Source: Clostridia bacterium
GTDB lineage: Bacteria > Bacillota > Clostridia > Christensenellales > Borkfalkiaceae
Direction: 5' to 3'
Length of the DNA stretch: 64,000 nucleotides
Assembly (NCBI GenBank): GCA_017621155.1
Contig: JAGATP010000044.1
Coordinates: 1 to 64,000 of the forward strand
The translations under genes and the position numbers were made by a program. Shown piece by piece: positions 8,560 through 16,935 of this stretch (position 1 is its first letter; every line of letters starts with the position of its first letter). The notes under the pieces were generated by a model. The model had not been told where the DNA came from. It searched no databases and was given only the letters and a program-made list of their open reading frames with translations.

Positions 8560-9084
8560 ATGAAGCGCAAGTCGTTTGAAATTGCCCTTTCGGGCGTGGC
8601 AACGGCGATCGCCTCTCTGTTTCTGTGCCTCGGCGTGCTCAGTCCGTATCTTTTGATGACGGGGTATCTTTTAGGCTCTTTCGCCATGATGCTGCCCCTC
8701 TCGAAGCGCTTTGTGCAGGGGAGCGTTCTCGCCTATCTGGCGTCCTCCCTTTTGGCATTTCTCCTGGGCGGTGCTGCCTATTTTTGGAGACTGTTGCCCT
8801 TTATTGCGTTTTTCGGACTGCACCCGCTCGCCAATCACTTGCAGCTCAAATTCAAAATCAACCGATGGCTCGCCTATCTTGTCAAGGCGCTTTGGTTTGA
8901 CGGAACGCTCGTTCTCATTTGGTTTTTCGTGTGCGGGGGGACTTCGCCCGTCGAATTGATCAGCCGTGCGATCGGCTGGATCATCGCCATCGGGGGAACG
9001 CTCTTTTTCTACGCTTACGACTATCTGATTTTTTCCTGTCAGATTTCCGTCAATCGCATCGTGGAAAAAATCAAACATAATTAG
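8560..9084 (+). CDS. Small polytopic membrane protein, unknown
   Basis: A 174-residue, mostly hydrophobic protein with about five predicted membrane helices. It starts MKRKSFEIALSGVATAIASL and contains the segment FIAFFGLHPLANHLQLKFK between helices. The ATG at 8560 lies one base after the upstream stop; a longer frame upstream merely reads through the J-like gene. The first helix (IALSGVATAIASLFL) recalls ECF-transporter S components, but I see no substrate-specific motif, so this is only a guess. It ends 9 bp before rlmD. Confidence 0.7.
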   Translation: MKRKSFEIALSGVATAIASLFLCLGVLSPYLLMTGYLLGSFAMMLPLSKRFVQGSVLAYLASSLLAFLLGGAAYFWRLLPFIAFFGLHPLANHLQLKFKINRWLAYLVKALWFDGTLVLIWFFVCGGTSPVELISRAIGWIIAIGGTLFFYAYDYLIFSCQISVNRIVEKIKHN

Positions 9085-9093
9085 GAGAATACC

Positions 9094-10488
9094 ATGTTTA
9101 CGAAAAATACCGAGCTCGTCGGGGAGGTCGTCTCCTACGGCTCGGAAGGAGAAGGGATCCTTCGGACAGAGGATGGGACGGTTTTCGTCCCGTTTTGTCT
9201 CGTCGGGGAAAGGGTGCGGGCAAAAATTCTCAAGGCAAAGGGGAATATCGCCTACGGGAAGCTTCTCGAGGTGCTTTCGCCCTCGCCCGAGCGGGAAGTC
9301 CCCCGCTGCTCCGCCTTTTATCAATGCGGAGGCTGTGCATTGCAGCATATGTCCTATGCGGCACAGCTCGATTTTAAGAGAAATCAGGTGCGCTCCGCGC
9401 TCAAAAAGCTCGGCAACGTCGATGCGGAGGTCTTGCCCGTCGTTCCCTGCGACTTTCCGTTCGGGTATCGGAATAAATTGCAGCTCCCCGTGGGGGTGCG
9501 GGACGGAAAAACGGTCGTCGGCTTTTACGCCGAGCGTTCGCACCGCATCGTTCCGATCGACGATTGCCCCGTCACTGCTTGGGCAAAGGAAGTGATTGCC
9601 CTCGTCAACGAGTACGTTTCTCTGTGCGGCGTTCCCGGCTACGATGAGGAGACGGGAAGAGGCGTTCTCCGCCACGTCGTCGTCCGCGAGATCGCGGGGA
9701 AATACATCGTGACGGTGGTCACGGCGACCAAAAAATTGCCGAAGGCGGACAAGCTTATCTCCCTTTTGAAGGGAACGTTTTCGGAATTTACCCTCTGGCA
9801 GAATGTGAATGCCGAGCGGAGCAACGTCATTTTCGGAAAGGAGTTCTCCCTTCTGTACGGGGAGGGGACGTTTTCGGACGAGGAGAGCGGCATCGTTTAC
9901 AGCGCGGGGGCGAATACCTTTGTGCAGGTCAATCGGAACATTCGGGAAAAACTCTATCTTGCCGCCCTTGAGAAGGTAAGGGAAGACGCCGTCGTCGTCG
10001 ATTGCTACGCGGGAGGGGGACTTCTCACCGCCATGCTTGCCAAAAAGTGCAAGCGCGCATACGGGATCGAGATTGTGCCCGAAGCGGTTGCCTGCGCCGA
10101 CGCCCTGAAACGGGAAAACGGACTTTTGGGCCTCGAAAACATTTGCGGCAAAGTGGAGGAAAAGCTCCCCGCGCTCATGAACTCCTTGCAGGGGGAGGAC
10201 GTCGTTTTGACGGTCGATCCGCCGAGAAAGGGCTTGGAGCGGAGCGTCGTCGAGACGATTTTATCGTCCGGCGTCAAGGAAATCGTCATGATTTCCTGCA
10301 ACCCCGCCACGCTCGCCCGCGATCTCGGACTTCTCACGGGCTGCCTGCGGGACGAAAACGGGCAATTGGTCAAGGGCGGCGGGCACGGCGTCTATGAAAT
10401 TTGCTCCGTTCAACCGTTTGACATGTTCCCTCAGACGAAACACGTCGAAACATTGGTCGCTTTGAAGCTCAAAAACTACAATAGATAG
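9094..10488 (+). CDS. rlmD: 23S rRNA (uracil-C5)-methyltransferase, RlmD/RumA-TrmA family
   Basis: Transfers a methyl group from SAM to C5 of a uridine in rRNA. An N-terminal TRAM-like domain (about 1-60) is followed by an iron-sulfur cysteine cluster (CSAFYQCGGCALQH). The SAM site is VVDCYAGGGLLTAMLAKK, then VLTVDPPRKGLERS, and the catalytic cysteine is in MISCNPATLARDLG. Its 464 residues fit the family. Bacillota often carry two paralogues of RlmCD type, so the exact target uridine is uncertain. A Shine-Dalgarno (AGGAG) precedes the ATG. Confidence 0.9.
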   Translation: MFTKNTELVGEVVSYGSEGEGILRTEDGTVFVPFCLVGERVRAKILKAKGNIAYGKLLEVLSPSPEREVPRCSAFYQCGGCALQHMSYAAQLDFKRNQVRSALKKLGNVDAEVLPVVPCDFPFGYRNKLQLPVGVRDGKTVVGFYAERSHRIVPIDDCPVTAWAKEVIALVNEYVSLCGVPGYDEETGRGVLRHVVVREIAGKYIVTVVTATKKLPKADKLISLLKGTFSEFTLWQNVNAERSNVIFGKEFSLLYGEGTFSDEESGIVYSAGANTFVQVNRNIREKLYLAALEKVREDAVVVDCYAGGGLLTAMLAKKCKRAYGIEIVPEAVACADALKRENGLLGLENICGKVEEKLPALMNSLQGEDVVLTVDPPRKGLERSVVETILSSGVKEIVMISCNPATLARDLGLLTGCLRDENGQLVKGGGHGVYEICSVQPFDMFPQTKHVETLVALKLKNYNR

Positions 10489-10548
10489 CCATTTGTTTCG
10501 AATGTGTCGCTAAAAATCGACTTTGTTTGTCCACATGTCCACGCCTTG

Positions 10549-10575
10549 TCCACGCTTTGATAGCGTGGATTTTTT
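10549..10575 (+). terminator. Intrinsic terminator after rlmD
   Basis: An 8-bp stem (TCCACGCT / AGCGTGGA), loop TTGAT, six T's. A second candidate lies at about 10721-10748 (AAAAATCG / CGATTTTT with flanking GCGCAAAA/TTTTGCGC). Apart from these and a promoter, the 394-bp gap 10489-10882 shows no convincing gene. Confidence 0.85.
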
Positions 10576-10767
10576 GATGCGCTTTGTGTTTTCCCGAATG
10601 ATCGAAGGAGCAGAAAAAATTTTCGCGATTAAGCCGTTCGATCGCGCCGCGGCTGCGGTGAGTAATTTAGTCGTGACAATCGAAATTTTGCTCGCAGTTG
10701 CGCAAAATGGGGGAGAAAGGAAAAATCGACTGCTTGTGCCGATTTTTTGCGCTTCATGCCACCCCGC

Positions 10768-10796
10768 TTGACGGGATAAAAAAACTGTGTTAAAGT
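10768..10796 (+). promoter_or_regulatory. Promoter of the GH5/lipoprotein operon
   Basis: TTGACG 10768-10773, 17 bp, TAAAGT 10791-10796, giving a leader of about 80 nt before the GH5 ATG. Confidence 0.6.
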
Positions 10797-10882
10797 GGGA
10801 GCAGGAAAACAATTAGAGCGTGTTCACATGCTCTGGCATAGAAGCGAAATTGTTTTCAAAGAAAAATAATAGGAGCGGAAAC

Positions 10883-12121
10883 ATGAACAAAAAGGCAATC
10901 AAGGCTTGCAAAACGGTCGGCATTGCAGTAGGATCCGTTTTGGTCGGTGTTTTAGTACTCATCGTTACGTTGGTATTGGCGTTTAACCTCGTGCTGAACG
11001 TCGGTACGCGTGATGAGTTGAAGGATGTGAAAGGCGTCAATCTCGGTAGCTGGCTCGTACTCGAACACTGGATGACTCCCGAAGTATTTGACGGCACCGA
11101 AGGATACGACGAGTACACTCTGGCGACCAGAGTTCCTCATGAAGAGTATGAGCGGCGCATGAAGCTGCATCGCAGTACCTTCATCACACAAGACGACTTC
11201 AAGAAGATGTCTGAAATGGGATTGAATACCGTGCGTATTCCCATTCCGTATTATATCTTCGGAGATCGCGACGATTTACCTTTCATTGCATGCATCGACG
11301 AATTGGACAATGCGTTCGATTGGGCAGAAATGTATGATATGAAGGTGATGATCGACTTGCACATGGTATACGGCAGCCAGAACGGATTCGACAACGGTGG
11401 ATTCAGCGGGGTCTGCACTTGGCCGCAGCTCACCGAGGAGATCGAGTATACGCTCGGCGTATTGGAGCGTCTTTCGATCCGATACGGGCATCGCGAGGGG
11501 TTGTTGGGCATTCAGCCGTTGAACGAGCCAATGATCTCCGACACGCCCTGGATGGAAATGGGAATCCCCTATACCTACAAGCCAGTGGATGACGAAATGT
11601 TGAAAAACTCCATCGCGCCTTCCCTGGATTTCGTCAAGGAGTTCTATCTCGAGGCCTATGAGAGAATCCATCCCCATCTTGCAGAGGATAAGTGGATCAT
11701 CTACCACGACGGATTCCAGATGTGGAACTTTATCGGATTCATGAAGGATTATGAGGGCGTGGCGTTCGATACGCACGTATACCTCTTTAACGTGGAAAAC
11801 CAAGCCGGCTTAAAGTCTCCCGAATGGCATACCGCCTTTGCGTGGGGAAACAGCGTTTTGATGCGACTGATCGGAAAGTACGTCCCCATGATGGTCGGAG
11901 AGTGGAACTTGCATAGCAACTATGCGCTCGGAGAGTTCAATACCCTTGAAGAGCGCGGCGAGTACTACAAGCAATGCGCCAAAATGCAGTCTGCCCTGTG
12001 GGAAAGATGCAACGCGGGATATACTTATTGGAATTGGAAGTTGGGTTCGGGTGCACAGAGCGCAAGCAACTATGCATGGGAACTTGAAAAGGCCATTGAA
12101 TACGGATGGATCAAGATTTAA
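10883..12121 (+). CDS. Membrane-anchored GH5 glycosidase, exo-1,3-beta-glucanase-like
   Basis: A 412-residue protein with one N-terminal membrane helix (about residues 12-36, rich in Val/Leu) and an extracellular TIM-barrel domain. The opening GVNLGSWLVLEHWMTPEVF is characteristic of the GH5 exo-beta-1,3-glucanase group (the fungal EXG1-like type). The acid/base glutamate is in QPLNEP (about E215) and the nucleophile in VGEWN (about E340), so it should be active. The ATG at 10883 follows AGGAG; the longer frame from 10820 lacks a ribosome site. No lipobox is seen, so it is held by the helix. It heads an operon with two lipoproteins and a four-helix protein. Glucan preference is inferred. Confidence 0.82.
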   Translation: MNKKAIKACKTVGIAVGSVLVGVLVLIVTLVLAFNLVLNVGTRDELKDVKGVNLGSWLVLEHWMTPEVFDGTEGYDEYTLATRVPHEEYERRMKLHRSTFITQDDFKKMSEMGLNTVRIPIPYYIFGDRDDLPFIACIDELDNAFDWAEMYDMKVMIDLHMVYGSQNGFDNGGFSGVCTWPQLTEEIEYTLGVLERLSIRYGHREGLLGIQPLNEPMISDTPWMEMGIPYTYKPVDDEMLKNSIAPSLDFVKEFYLEAYERIHPHLAEDKWIIYHDGFQMWNFIGFMKDYEGVAFDTHVYLFNVENQAGLKSPEWHTAFAWGNSVLMRLIGKYVPMMVGEWNLHSNYALGEFNTLEERGEYYKQCAKMQSALWERCNAGYTYWNWKLGSGAQSASNYAWELEKAIEYGWIKI

Positions 12122-12147
12122 AGAGAGAAATGACAGTGAGGGTAACA

Positions 12148-13923
12148 ATGAAGAACATGAAAAAAACGGTATGCGTTTTGCTCACATCTATCGTTTCGGC
12201 GTTTGCTGCGGTCGCTTTGATCGGATGCCAATCGGACGACAACACAGATAAGGCGGTAGAGTGGACGGTTGACGAACGGGCGACGGTATCCGTCGAAGGT
12301 TATACCGGGTTGCCTTCGACCATCAAGGACGGCAATCTGACCTTCACCGTTCGCACGGCGGAAGGGTACGGAAACGTCGAAGTAAAGGTTTTGTCGGATA
12401 GTCAAAGCGTAAATGCCGATATTTATCGCAGGATTGCGTCGGATCGCGACGGCAAATACTCCGTGAAAGTCAAAGCCGATTCGAAGGTATTCGTTACCGT
12501 CGAAGAGCTTGTCGAAAAAGTGGAGATTGTGCAAGAGCCTGAGACGATGACCTATTACGCCGGGGAAAAACTCAATGCGGCGGGAATGGAAGTCAAAGTC
12601 ACCTATGCAACCGGAAGAAGCGAAGCGGTGAGCGACTACGAGGTCGTCTACACGGAAGGCGTGCATTTTTCGTTGGGAGATACGTCCTTTGCCGTCTCGT
12701 ACGGCGGCGTGGTTTCGGAGCAAAAGAAAATCGAGAAAGTCTTGGGCAGGATTTACATCCAGACCGACGGCGGAACGATCGACGCTTCCCTCATTCGGAA
12801 GTGGGAGCAGGACGGATACGACGTTCGTGAAACCTCCGAAGACGTGACGTTATATTACGATAAAATGCCGGAAGAGGACTTCGTTCTTCCCGAAAACGAG
12901 ATGATCAGCCACGGCGGAGAAGAGGGAGACTTTGTCCTGAGCGGATGGACGGTGAACAATCTGTCGAAGAATTTTATCCCGAAGGAGTGGACTGCTCAAT
13001 CCGTTAACGTGAGGGCGCGTTTCGTTCCTCACGTGGTCGATCTCCATTCTGTCCGTTACGAATACAGAACGGTCGGCGAAGCGAGCAATACGCTCTGTCT
13101 CGTGTTCCGCGGTGCGTTCCGCGGCGCGGATTCCGTCAGACTTCACCTCTATGAGGGGAACTCCGGCAATACCTTGAAGGGGTATTCTCTGCCCTCGAAT
13201 CGCGGAGAGACCTTCGAATACGTCTACGATGTTTCCAATATCGTGAACGCAGGCTGGAAAGGGCTTTTGGTGGACGTCTCTTTCGAAGGGAAGATCGGAT
13301 CGGAAACGGTATTGTATCAGGTTGATCTGAACGATTATGCGGACAACAAGAGCTTTATCGATTTGGATCAAACGATTACCGAAGGCGATTATGATTACAG
13401 CTTCCAGACGGTCGAGTCCAATGGGGTTAAAAAGCTCGCGGTGAAGTACACAGGCGTTTCGGTTACGACCTATCAAGTGACCGTGGGACAGAATGCGTCG
13501 GGCGATGCGCAGATGACCGTTACGGGCAAGCTGTCCAAAAATTATCTCGAAACCTATTCGGGCAAGACGGTGCGTATCGACGCATTGTCGCAGGCGAATG
13601 ATTGGAAGACGTATTACTACTATAGCGAGATCGATCAAGAGGGCAATTGGAAAATCACAATCGAATTTACACCGGATAAATTCGAGACGGGTTGCGCGAT
13701 CTATACGCATTTTGCGATCGTCGAAACGGCAGATACCTCTAAAGTCATTGCGGAGTACGGCGATACGCCGTTTGATTGGTGCACGAATACCGATCTCGAC
13801 GCTTCTATCATGATAGGAGACATCTCCGACGGAGCCATTGCAGCCGAGGGCAACGGAAAGGTGTTCTACATCGGCAGAAACTCGTATTCCGGCGGACTTA
13901 TTGCCTACGGAACGGACAAATAA
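12148..13923 (+). CDS. Large lipoprotein with bacterial Ig-like domain, paralogue of the next gene
   Basis: Signal peptide with lipobox ALIGC (Cys about 24), so it should be lipid-anchored outside the membrane. After an Asp-rich linker come beta-rich modules. One region (MTYYAGEKLNAAGMEVKVTY) matches the bacterial Ig-like repeat usually found in cell-wall or glycan-binding proteins. A C-terminal domain ends with NWKITIEF ... YTHFAIVETADTSKV ... DWCTNTDLD ... KVFYIG, conserved in the neighbour. The ATG at 12148 was preferred over 12106 because it begins a signal peptide. No catalytic motif is visible. With the GH5 enzyme upstream it is probably a glycan-binding or sensor protein. Confidence 0.78.
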   Translation: MKNMKKTVCVLLTSIVSAFAAVALIGCQSDDNTDKAVEWTVDERATVSVEGYTGLPSTIKDGNLTFTVRTAEGYGNVEVKVLSDSQSVNADIYRRIASDRDGKYSVKVKADSKVFVTVEELVEKVEIVQEPETMTYYAGEKLNAAGMEVKVTYATGRSEAVSDYEVVYTEGVHFSLGDTSFAVSYGGVVSEQKKIEKVLGRIYIQTDGGTIDASLIRKWEQDGYDVRETSEDVTLYYDKMPEEDFVLPENEMISHGGEEGDFVLSGWTVNNLSKNFIPKEWTAQSVNVRARFVPHVVDLHSVRYEYRTVGEASNTLCLVFRGAFRGADSVRLHLYEGNSGNTLKGYSLPSNRGETFEYVYDVSNIVNAGWKGLLVDVSFEGKIGSETVLYQVDLNDYADNKSFIDLDQTITEGDYDYSFQTVESNGVKKLAVKYTGVSVTTYQVTVGQNASGDAQMTVTGKLSKNYLETYSGKTVRIDALSQANDWKTYYYYSEIDQEGNWKITIEFTPDKFETGCAIYTHFAIVETADTSKVIAEYGDTPFDWCTNTDLDASIMIGDISDGAIAAEGNGKVFYIGRNSYSGGLIAYGTDK

Positions 13924-13944
13924 AAGAAAAAGCAGAGGCAGATT

Positions 13945-15615
13945 ATGAAAAAAAGGTATGTATTGGGAATTCTTCTTGCAATGATGACTGCCGCGACTGC
14001 GGCTGCATTGACCGCCGGTTGCGACGAATCGGAGAGCAGCGTAACCTGGGAGACTTCCCACGTTACCGTCTCGGTAAAGGGCTACGACACCGTACCCAAG
14101 TCCGTGGAACCGGGGACAACGCTTTCCCTCAGCGTTGCGTGCGAAGAGGGGTACGGCAATGCCGCGGTGACGTTGGACGGGCAAGCGGTACAGTCCGAGG
14201 GCGATCTTTATGCCGTTACCGTGGAGAAAAGCGGAAATATTAAAGTTTCCGCCGAAAAAATCGTCTCGGTGAGCGGCGAACGGAAGGACGCTGCGTTCTA
14301 TGTCGGCGACGTAATCACGAGCGACGACGTGACGGTGACTGTCAAATATGAATCGGGCACGGAAGAGATCGTTTCTGATTTTAGCGTGAACTATACGGAC
14401 GGGAATGAACTGTCCTTCGGAGACACCTCGTTTGCGGTGGAGTATCACGGAGTCAAATCGGAAAGCGTGACGATCCCTGCGGTCAAGGGAAAGATCGTGA
14501 TTCATACGGGTTACGCAACGCTTGCAGACAGCTATGAAAGCTATCTCAACGGCATGGGACTGACTGCAATGGAAGACGTCGAGCTTCATACGCTTACCAT
14601 CCCGTATTCCACGCTTCCCGAAGATCTCTTCCTCCCTGCGGCGAACGACATCGAAGCCATTTCGGAGGATTATAAGCTCAAAGCCTGGACGATCGCGGGG
14701 AGCGCGGCGACAAAAGTTTCCAAAGAGATTCGTGAAAACATCTACGTGTATCCTCAATTTACGTTGGACGCCGTTTCGCTTACCTCCGTTCGAATCGAGA
14801 GCTTGGACGAAACGCCCATGCTGATTCTTGAAGGCAAGTACCTCTATGACGTAGACGCGCTCAAGCTTCTCATTCGAAGCGGCGCAACGGAATTGGAGAG
14901 CGGGGCTGTCCACGGCAAGACGGGAGAGGCGTTCCGCATCGAATACGATCTTACGAACCTTTCGGCGAACGATAGTCTGAAATACGTGTGGCTGGATCTC
15001 GTTCTTTCCTATGACGGCAATTCTATGGACATCGATCTGAGCGAACTCAGCAACGTCGTGGATATGACGCAGACCATTGTGGACGAAACGCATCAGTATC
15101 AGTTCCAGCAGTGGGATAATTTGCTGAAGATCACCTTCGGCGATGCGCCTGTGAAGGAAGAGACTGTCACAACTCTTAAAATTGCCGTTCAGGACAAGGG
15201 AGATCGCGACAATGCGACCGTCGTCTTTACCGGTAAGATTCACAACGAAGCGTACTTCAGCAAGACGGTTTGTATCGATGCGCAGAATAACTCCAATTGG
15301 GGTTATAGCTATTGGTATGCCGACATCGACGCAAGCGGAAATTGGACGATGACGCTCGATCTTACGGAGGCAAACGGATTTATCGGAGACGTGGTATACA
15401 TGCACTTTGCGATCGTAGAGCCGGACGATCATAGCAATGTTTTGTACAAGAACGGCGATTACGGCAATCTTGCCAATGAGTGGTGCGAAAACGACGATCT
15501 CGTCGAAATGAGCGTTTCGGACATCACGAAAGGTCTGTCTTGCGCAGATGACAGTCATACTTATTACATCGGGCTTGGTTGGGACGGCATCAAGATGGCG
15601 ATCGCTGCCAAGTAA
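13945..15615 (+). CDS. Large lipoprotein, tandem paralogue of the preceding gene
   Basis: A 556-residue protein with signal peptide and lipobox LTAGC. Layout mirrors the upstream gene: an opening VTVSVKGYDTVPKSVEPG repeat, an Ig-like segment (AAFYVGDVITSDDVTVTVKY), a middle region, and a C-terminal domain with NWTMTLDL, VVYMHFAIVEPDDHSNV, NEWCENDDLV and HTYYIG. The two have clearly diverged, so this is an old duplication. It starts 21 bp after its sibling behind an AGAGGCAG site. Function is not known; a surface glycan-binding pair is the simplest reading. Confidence 0.78.
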   Translation: MKKRYVLGILLAMMTAATAAALTAGCDESESSVTWETSHVTVSVKGYDTVPKSVEPGTTLSLSVACEEGYGNAAVTLDGQAVQSEGDLYAVTVEKSGNIKVSAEKIVSVSGERKDAAFYVGDVITSDDVTVTVKYESGTEEIVSDFSVNYTDGNELSFGDTSFAVEYHGVKSESVTIPAVKGKIVIHTGYATLADSYESYLNGMGLTAMEDVELHTLTIPYSTLPEDLFLPAANDIEAISEDYKLKAWTIAGSAATKVSKEIRENIYVYPQFTLDAVSLTSVRIESLDETPMLILEGKYLYDVDALKLLIRSGATELESGAVHGKTGEAFRIEYDLTNLSANDSLKYVWLDLVLSYDGNSMDIDLSELSNVVDMTQTIVDETHQYQFQQWDNLLKITFGDAPVKEETVTTLKIAVQDKGDRDNATVVFTGKIHNEAYFSKTVCIDAQNNSNWGYSYWYADIDASGNWTMTLDLTEANGFIGDVVYMHFAIVEPDDHSNVLYKNGDYGNLANEWCENDDLVEMSVSDITKGLSCADDSHTYYIGLGWDGIKMAIAAK

Positions 15616-15657
15616 GCATTCAAAGACAAAAATAATTTGGGAAAAGGGAGACCTGAT

Positions 15658-16095
15658 ATGAAAGAGAAATCAAACGGGAAGCTTCAAAAGCTCAATAAGA
15701 TGGGAGTCGTATTCCTTGCGCTGTCCATTCTTCTTACGCTCGTTGCGACAATCGTGTACGGTTGCGTGGATTATACGCACCCTGCCGTCTTCGTGTTTAC
15801 CATTCTCGGCATGATACTCGGGATTGCGGTATGCGTGCTGTGTTTTCTAGACGTTCTCGGTGGCTGGAAGAACGTGGTGGTCATCGGCGTGCCCGTGTGC
15901 AATATCGTCGCTCTGCTCGTCAGCATCTTCGGCAGAGTCGATATGATCGGGTATTGGATTGACGCAAAGACGCCCGCATCGAGCCTACAGACGTTTATTG
16001 CAAGCCTCGTGCTCCTCGCCGTATGCGTAATTGTATCGGTCGCCGCTGCTCTGAACGGCGTTGTCAAGAGAAAGAAGAAGGAAAAAGCCCTTTGA
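15658..16095 (+). CDS. Small four-helix membrane protein of the surface cassette
   Basis: A 145-residue protein with four hydrophobic helices and a Lys-rich C-terminus (VKRKKKEKAL). Its size, topology and placement at the end of an extracellular-glycosidase operon resemble the proteins at 31857 and 63825; segments such as FVFTILGMILGIAVCVLCF and a polar loop after helix 1 align by eye. The ATG at 15658 follows GGGAGA. It might be a partner or anchor of the anchored hydrolase, or part of signalling to the kinase; no motif decides. Confidence 0.65.
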   Translation: MKEKSNGKLQKLNKMGVVFLALSILLTLVATIVYGCVDYTHPAVFVFTILGMILGIAVCVLCFLDVLGGWKNVVVIGVPVCNIVALLVSIFGRVDMIGYWIDAKTPASSLQTFIASLVLLAVCVIVSVAAALNGVVKRKKKEKAL

Positions 16096-16118
16096 GAAGA
16101 AAACAAAGGGCAGAGACG

Positions 16119-16156
16119 AGTGTCGTGTCCCGTTTGGAGCACGGCACTTCTTTATT
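16119..16156 (+). terminator. Terminator between the GH5 operon and the two-component pair
   Basis: A long wobble-containing stem (AGTGTCGTG / CACGGCACT arms) followed by TTCTTTATTATAA. A second small hairpin (GCCCTTTG 16087-16094 / CAAAGGGC 16104-16111) overlaps the upstream stop codon. Confidence 0.6.
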
Positions 16157-16180
16157 ATAAAACAGGGCGTTTGATTCATC

Positions 16181-16208
16181 TTGACAAATGAGAATTTTGT
16201 GCTATAAT
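16181..16208 (+). promoter_or_regulatory. Promoter of the LytTR/kinase pair A
   Basis: TTGACA 16181-16186, 16 bp, TATAAT 16203-16208 with extended TGC. The -10 overlaps an upstream in-frame ATG at 16207, which rules that ATG out as the start. Confidence 0.85.
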
Positions 16209-16227
16209 GATTTCTAGAGGTGAGAGT

Positions 16228-16932
16228 ATGGCGATCAAAATTGCGGTGATAGACGATATGCATTCGGAACGGGAGATCCTCAAAGAGTACCTGAACAGAA
16301 TGCAGGAAGAGCAAAAGCAATCATTTGCCGTGGACTTTTATACGAATGCTGAAGAGGTGCTTTCGGTTAAAAAGAGGTATGACATCATGATATTCGATAT
16401 CGATATGCCCGGCATGAACGGCATGGAAGCGGCGAAATCCATTCGGGCGCACGATAAGCGGGTCGTCATCATGTTTGTCACGAACGTAGCGCAGTATGCC
16501 ATTAACGGCTATGAAGTGGACGCGGTGGATTACGTTTTAAAACCTATTTCCTATTACGATTTCGTCATGAAGATGAAGCGTGCGCTCTACCGCGTTTCTC
16601 AGAAGTCGGACGTAAGCATTCTGATTGAGACGTTGGATGGAACGCTGAGCTTGTACGTTTCCGATATTATCTACGTAGAGGTGATGCTCCATTACGTGAT
16701 TTATCATACGGAGCGTGAAGAATACCGTTCGAGAAGCAGCATGAAGGAAGTGGAGAAAGAGCTTTACGTCTACAATTTCCGCAAATGCCATAAGAGCATG
16801 CTCGTCAATCTTGCACACGTAAAGACGCTCAAATCAGCGGAGGTTGAGTTGAGTACAGGGATAAACTTACCGCTCAGCCGTACGCAGAAGACGGAGTTTA
16901 TGCAAGACTATATTTCGTATGTGAAGGGGTAA
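16228..16932 (+). CDS. LytTR-family response regulator (pair A)
   Basis: A 234-residue AgrA/LytR-type regulator. The receiver domain (about 1-120) has KIAVIDD, the phospho-acceptor Asp in IMIFDIDMPGMNGMEA, and the Lys of YVLKPISYYDF. The LytTR DNA-binding domain (about 135-234) includes IIYVEVMLHYVIYHT and FRKCHKSMLVNLAHVKTL. The start at 16228 follows GAGGTGAG. It is coupled to the kinase gene with 3 bp between them. It probably controls the neighbouring surface-glycosidase operon, but the target is not shown. Confidence 0.92.
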   Translation: MAIKIAVIDDMHSEREILKEYLNRMQEEQKQSFAVDFYTNAEEVLSVKKRYDIMIFDIDMPGMNGMEAAKSIRAHDKRVVIMFVTNVAQYAINGYEVDAVDYVLKPISYYDFVMKMKRALYRVSQKSDVSILIETLDGTLSLYVSDIIYVEVMLHYVIYHTEREEYRSRSSMKEVEKELYVYNFRKCHKSMLVNLAHVKTLKSAEVELSTGINLPLSRTQKTEFMQDYISYVKG

Positions 16933-16935
16933 TTT

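Noticed and set aside
10577..10771. Short ORF between rlmD and the GH5 gene
   Set aside because: No ribosome site, spans terminator-like hairpins, and no recognisable protein pattern.
12850..15558. A 902-codon open frame on the minus strand opposite the two lipoproteins
   Set aside because: Composition is Arg/His/Ile/Asp-rich without any domain, there is no ribosome site, and the plus strand has two signal-peptide proteins. It is an antisense shadow of codon bias.
16087..16111. GCCCTTTG/CAAAGGGC as the main terminator of the GH5 operon
   Set aside because: No T-run follows; the second hairpin at 16119 is a better candidate.
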